Source: Purpureocillium takamizusanense (Eukaryota; Ascomycota; Sordariomycetes; Hypocreales; Ophiocordycipitaceae). From it: a stretch of 64,000 nucleotides of DNA. The notes beneath the pieces were generated by a model. It was not told the origin of the DNA. It did no database searches and saw only the letters and a list, made by a program, of their open reading frames with translations. The position numbers and the translations under genes are program-made. The DNA is taken from assembly GCF_022605165.1 (NCBI RefSeq), contig NC_063070.1, positions 1,364,001 to 1,428,000 of the forward strand, written 5' to 3'. This document shows, piece after piece, positions 59,711 through 64,000 of the stretch; within the stretch, counting starts at the first letter, position 1; every line of letters starts with the position of its first letter.

Positions 59711-60693
59711 TGGGAAAGGTGTGCCGTTCGCGGCGGCGCTGGCGTTTCAGAGCGATGACCAGCTTCCATGGTTTGGATCGAGGCGGCCGGCGCGGCGGCG
59801 ACGTTGGAGGCGAAGAAGAGCCTTTTCAGACGAAACGGCATGGTACCACCGTCCACACCAGAGCTGTGTATTCGTACATTGGTCATATAGAGAGAGATAC
59901 CCCCATGAAAGGAGAATAAGAGTTTGGACATGAAAGCAGCACCGTCAGCCGAGACAAAGCCAATCTTGCCTGGGCATGTACAGTATAGATGTGCGTATGT
60001 CGCAGAGGTCAGATGAACTGACTGACGCTTGCACATCCCAGTCGTCTGGTCGCACGCCGCTGGTGAGGCCTCGGATGCAAACGACGAGACGCGGCTCTAC
60101 CTGTGTCTCCCCCGGCTCTCAGAAGCAGCAGCAGCAGCAGCATCCGCAGCAGGGCAAAGGGGAGCCAGTCAAGCTCCAAATGCCCGACCGACACTGCGAC
60201 CGCCCCGACGGAACAGGGCCAGGGCCGTCCGTCTGTCTGGCGTCGCGGCAGGTGAGGTTGGTGGAGAGGCGGCGATTGGCCAGCGACGCTTGCCGCCGGA
60301 GGCGACTCCAGAAACCCCTCCCCCCGGAGACGCGCGAAAACGGGCGGCTGCGTGCCAATTATATCCGCCGTGCAGAAGGTTTGTCCTCCAACACCGGGGT
60401 GAATTACTGGAAGCGCAACGCAGCGCAGCAGCAGCCGCCCAAGGAGCCCACGCCAGCCGGCCCTGGACACGATACGCGCGAGCGGGATGCAACGATGCGG
60501 CGCTGGATCCCCCCGTCGCAATTTCGACCGGGAACGCTTGATGGGGTATCTTGTTGTACTACGCACTGTACTCCCTTGACTCAACGTTTTTTACTTTTGC
60601 CCGGGGGGCGTGGGCTGGCGGCTGTTGCTGCGGATAACGAACTGCTGGTTGTGTAAGTACCAAGCCATTGGAGAGAGGCCCCCAACTCAATGT

Positions 60694-60745
60694 ATCGATG
60701 CGATGCGATGCGATGCGAGGCGATGCTAGGCGAGGCGATGGCATG
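60694..60745. repeat. imperfect CGATG pentanucleotide repeat
   Basis: Successive cgatg/cgagg units, several perfect followed by diverged copies. Confidence 0.75.
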
Positions 60746-61287
60746 CAGGAACAGGGCAACGTACAAAACCAACGGCAGGCCGCCGATCCTTTGCTCGTTC
60801 TCGTCCCTCGCCATCTTGCTGGGTTGCGTTGCATGCCCGACTGTCGCTTTTTCCCTTTCCTTTCCTTCTCGTCCAGTGGTTTGGGTCGGTCCCGGTCTCT
60901 CTCGCACGTCTAGACCTTTTCTCTCCCTCCCTCCCTCTCTCTCTCTCTGTCTTACACACAGCACACACTCTCTCTCTGCACAACATACACTCTTTCTCTC
61001 CCCGTCTTCTGGGTTCTCCGTCCCTCCAGCGTTGATCATTTCCTCTTCGTCTTTTCCCACCTTCTTTCTGTTCCCGTTGACGTGCCTGAACAATCATCGT
61101 TACCTTTGTTGCGCCGCCGTACAACCACCGGATACGGCTTTTGCCGCCATCGTCATCACCACCACTACAACCGGATAAAGCAAACTCACGAAAACAAGCC
61201 GCTTTGACGGGCGTTGCACGATCTCTTGGAAAAACCGTTTCCTTCGTTCATCAAGCGTTTGCTCTTCATCAAACTCCCCTGCGGCGG

Positions 61288-61291
<4 letters not shown>

Positions 61292-61327
<36 letters not shown>
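61292..61327. repeat. CT dinucleotide microsatellite
   Basis: About 18 perfect CT units, 130-170 bases upstream of the start codon of the secreted protein, probably in its 5' leader. Confidence 0.9.
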
Positions 61328-61329
<2 letters not shown>

Positions 61330-61459
61330 CCTCGCCGTTCTATCTCGTATCTTTGCTCCAACTTGGCACCAGTCTTTTTACTCCAGCGTCTCTCTCATCT
61401 TGCTGTTTTCGAAACACATCAAAAATCTCGCATCGCGCGACTGCAGGTCTTTCGAAGCG

Positions 61460-63797
61460 ATGCGCAATATTGGCCCTCTCGCGGCTGTGATTTTCGCCTT
61501 ATGGACTGCCCAGCCCGGCCAGGCCGGTCCGTTGAGATGGACGGGCAGGTTGTATGTAAACCCTGTGATCGATCCGACCCACTTGTTACTGACGACTTAC
61601 ACGGCGTAGAGTCCCACGAGGCAACTTAACCTCACTCACTACATCGGAGACCTCTGCGGTCCCAACAACCGCGGAAAGGTATGAATAGCGTTGTTGCTGC
61701 CCTTCTATATGGTCAACTGACGTCTCTCACAGCTCTTCCGCCAACTCTGGCGGTAGTGAAGCCCCGGGCTCTACCCCCCGGCCCGACTTCACGACCTTGT
61801 CCGACTCGTCCATCCCGATTCCCTCATCGTTGTTCACGGCCACTCGAAAGGCCGTTGACTCGTCTGCAGCAACCCACGCCTCGACCTCCATCCCCCTGGT
61901 TGTCGTCCCCATCGATGGAAGCGGATCGACAACGGTGGCTGCGACCATGTCAACCCCGACAACCGGCTTGAGAGCACCGGGTTCCGACACCGCTTCCACG
62001 GCTACAACATCGACGTCGGCGACAGGAAGTTTGACCACACCTGATGCTAGTTCTGTCCCATTACCGACCTCTTCGACTGGTCCCTCGTCGGAATCGTCTC
62101 AGCCCACAACCAGCTCTCCCACAACCGAGCTCTTGTCGACCACGGCTAGCACTACCGCGCCAACGACTGAGGTCAACGGCCCCCGACCTACGTTTGTGAC
62201 GCCGTCCGTTACTCCTCCCAAGCTTCCGACAAGGGGGCCGTTATTTTCCAACTCGAGCACCACCACGGCGCTCCCAACGTCGGTTCCGGGCGGCACTGCC
62301 CCCGTTGTCGGCACGTCGTCCAGCCCTGACGAAGTTGGACCTAGGCCGACAACCCCCGAACCGGCTCCTGTGCCCTCATCGACGGGGCTCGCCACAGGAA
62401 CGACGTCGGTGGCGCCCACGGGTGTATCGTCGCCATCGTCAAGCATCCCCCTCACGGCCACGGACGGCTTCACGCAGAGCGGGCCCGGGATCCCGTCTTC
62501 GGATGCGCCACGCACGACGCCGGGATCTCGGGACTCGTCGCTGGTGTCATCAACCTCGGTTCCTCCCGAGGGTGGCTCGACTGGCGTGCCCACAGTCCTG
62601 CTTCCCACGCCGACGCCCAAGACACATACGCTCCCCGCACCGACGACATCATCTGCACAGCCAGCGACGAGGACGACGACGAGTACGCCTACCGGCAGCA
62701 CCTCCTCGCCGCCCGTGCCACCCGCTCCCTCGCCACCATCATCCCCTACTTCCTTGGCGGCACCCACCACGTCGTCCACCACGACCATCACCGTCAGCCC
62801 AACCGGCGCGCCGGACAGGTCACTACCCACCGCGATCCCCGTCTACCCGACCGCCACGACCAGCGTGCCCCTGGCCGTATACCAGGACAACCTCGCGCAG
62901 GCGCGCCACCTCAACGACATCTACGCGGGGCTCTCGCCGTCGTCCGCCTGCTCCGCGGGCCAGGTGGCGTGCATACAGGGCCAAGTCGCGCGCTGCGGCA
63001 GCGGCGGCGCGTTCGCCCTCGAGCAGTGCCCCGACGGGCAGCGCTGCTTTGCGTTTCCCATGACCAACGTGCCAGGCGCGTCGATAGGGTGTCGGAATCT
63101 GGATGAGGCGAGGAGGCTGCTCGGCGAGGGGGCTGTTGGTGGTGGTAAGGGGTCGACGACGACCAGCACTACGCCGGAGACGGGGGCGCCGCCGCCGCCG
63201 CCACCGACGACGACGACCAAGCCTGTTCGGCCAGTAGTCACCATGACGACGGTGGTAACTGTCGTGGATAGCTCGTCGTCGTCGTCGCCGCCGCCTCCTC
63301 CTCCGGCGCCGACCCCTGACGCACCCAGCTCGTCCACTCCCGCCCCCGCGCCGACCCCCAAGACCACCTCTTCGGCGTCCACATCTTCACCACCACCGCC
63401 GCCACCGCCGCCGCCGCCTCCTCCTCCTCCTCCTCCCGCCGCCTCCCTGTCCAGCTCCTCGCCGCCACTGGGCCGCATCACCATCACTCAGTCCATCGAC
63501 GTCTCGCTGCCCACCCCGTCCACTAGCCAGCCGCCGCCCGCCAACTCATCCAACGAACCACCGCCGCCGAACCCGACGTCGCTCGTCCTCCGACCGCTGG
63601 ACGGACCGCCGCCGCCGGGCGCGCAGGCCAGTGACAAAGCCAACCCTGCGGGCGGCGGCGGGAGCGGCGGCGGCGACTCGCGCACCACGCAGATCGTTGA
63701 CGGGACGCCCACCGTGTCTGTATTTTTCACTGTCACCGTCACGGAAAAGGAGCGCGAGACGCAGACCGTGACGCTCATCGTGCCCGCGTCCAGCTAA
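61460..63797 (+). CDS. secreted Ser/Thr/Pro-rich protein with CBM19-like module
   Basis: Exons 61460-61548, 61610-61678 and 61733-63797 give 740 aa. Signal peptide at residues 1-24 (IGPLAAVIFALWTAQPGQAG). Residues 30-430 are a Ser/Thr/Pro-rich stalk (STTTALPTSVPGG-like runs), expected to be heavily O-glycosylated. A compact cysteine module lies at about 456-507: SACSAGQVACIQGQ, ARCGSGGAFALEQC, GQRCFAFPM and GASIGC, with six cysteines. Spacing resembles the chitin-binding CBM19-type modules of fungal wall proteins. A second Pro/Ser-rich part follows, with a 17-residue poly-Pro. The C-terminus (TVSVFFTVTVTEKERETQTVTLIVP) is beta-like, with no GPI signal. No catalytic domain is present, so a structural or chitin-shielding role is inferred. 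The intron-2 phase was chosen because the alternative meets a stop in exon 3. Confidence 0.85.
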
Positions 63798-64000
63798 GCC
63801 GGGGTCGTATCTCTCCCTCAGTCATTCTCTCCGTGCTATTTCATAATCTAACCCCCTCTCCCCCTTTTCTGTCATCAGCAGAGCGGGTCCAGCTACGGCT
63901 TTTTTTTTCGTTGTTTGTATAGCCTTGTTTGTGCCCCCTTGAGGGCATGGGATCTTGAGCACTTGATTCAGTGTTCATTCATCGGTGGGCAAAATTAGCT
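63798..64000. other. 3' region at the window end
   Basis: T/C-rich 3'UTR-like sequence after the CBM-like gene, with a poly-T at about 63900-63908. No gene start was seen. Confidence 0.4.

Larger units (their letters stand above)
59711..61459. other. intergenic region with simple repeats
   Basis: About 1.7 kb upstream of the secreted CBM-like gene. It holds an imperfect atgcg repeat (60694-60745), pyrimidine runs (60920-60990) and a long CT microsatellite (61292-61327). Open frames here are low-complexity and unsupported. Confidence 0.55.

Noticed and set aside
59976..60656. 226-codon plus-strand frame with a Gln run
   Set aside because: Low-complexity Arg/Gln/Pro composition, overlapped by an equally long opposite-strand frame, and no recognisable motif.

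Overview
The window is nuclear DNA from a filamentous ascomycete. Introns are small (about 49-211 nt) and spliceosomal, with GTRNGT-type donors and CTAAC-like branch points. DNA is GC-rich, genes are single transcription units rather than operons, and the proteome is typical of Sordariomycetes (PRO1, NoxB, SAGA Spt7, CHR transporter, Nab3-like). The sub-group is probably Hypocreales, but that is inference from protein resemblance only. I support 22 protein-coding genes with reconstructed exons, plus one weak candidate. I saw no convincing tRNA, rRNA, CRISPR array or intact transposon.

Layout. 1-3.2 kb: gene-free DNA upstream of a Zn2Cys6 regulator of the PRO1/ADV-1 type (3.2-5.5 kb, +). 6.2-38.5 kb: twelve consecutive minus-strand genes. 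These are a PARG-like macrodomain protein, an uncharacterised 380-aa protein, a Dabb-domain protein, a tiny Thr-rich GPI-type protein, a chromate transporter, an MFS anion transporter, a Mid2-like membrane sensor, NADPH oxidase NoxB, a Ubc4-type E2, glutaryl-CoA dehydrogenase, an ICT1-like mitochondrial release factor and GMP synthase. 39.2-46.8 kb: Nab3-like RNA-binding protein (+), ferric-reductase-like oxidoreductase (-), serine hydroxymethyltransferase (+). 48.3-59.7 kb: SAGA subunit Spt7 (-), VanZ-like membrane protein (+), a 226-aa unknown (-), prefoldin subunit 3 (+) and a large helical, PPR-like probable mitochondrial protein (+). 61.5-63.8 kb: a secreted Ser/Thr/Pro-rich protein with a six-cysteine chitin-binding-like module (+).

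The genes are mostly conserved housekeeping (purine, one-carbon and lysine metabolism, ubiquitin, chromatin, protein folding, mitochondrial translation) mixed with developmental and surface genes (PRO1, NoxB, Mid2-like, GPI-type, CBM-like). They do not form a recognisable biosynthetic or defence cluster. Exon boundaries were derived by hand: each multi-exon model was checked for reading-frame closure and for family-typical sequence across the junctions. No RNA evidence was available. The least explained items are the PARG-like protein with its large disordered insertions, the uncharacterised 380-aa and 226-aa proteins, the in-frame 54-nt intron in the Spt7 bromodomain, the 23-nt microexon in GMP synthase, and the long gene-free tracts at 1-3.2, 12.9-15.6, 22.4-25.0 and 26.9-29.7 kb.
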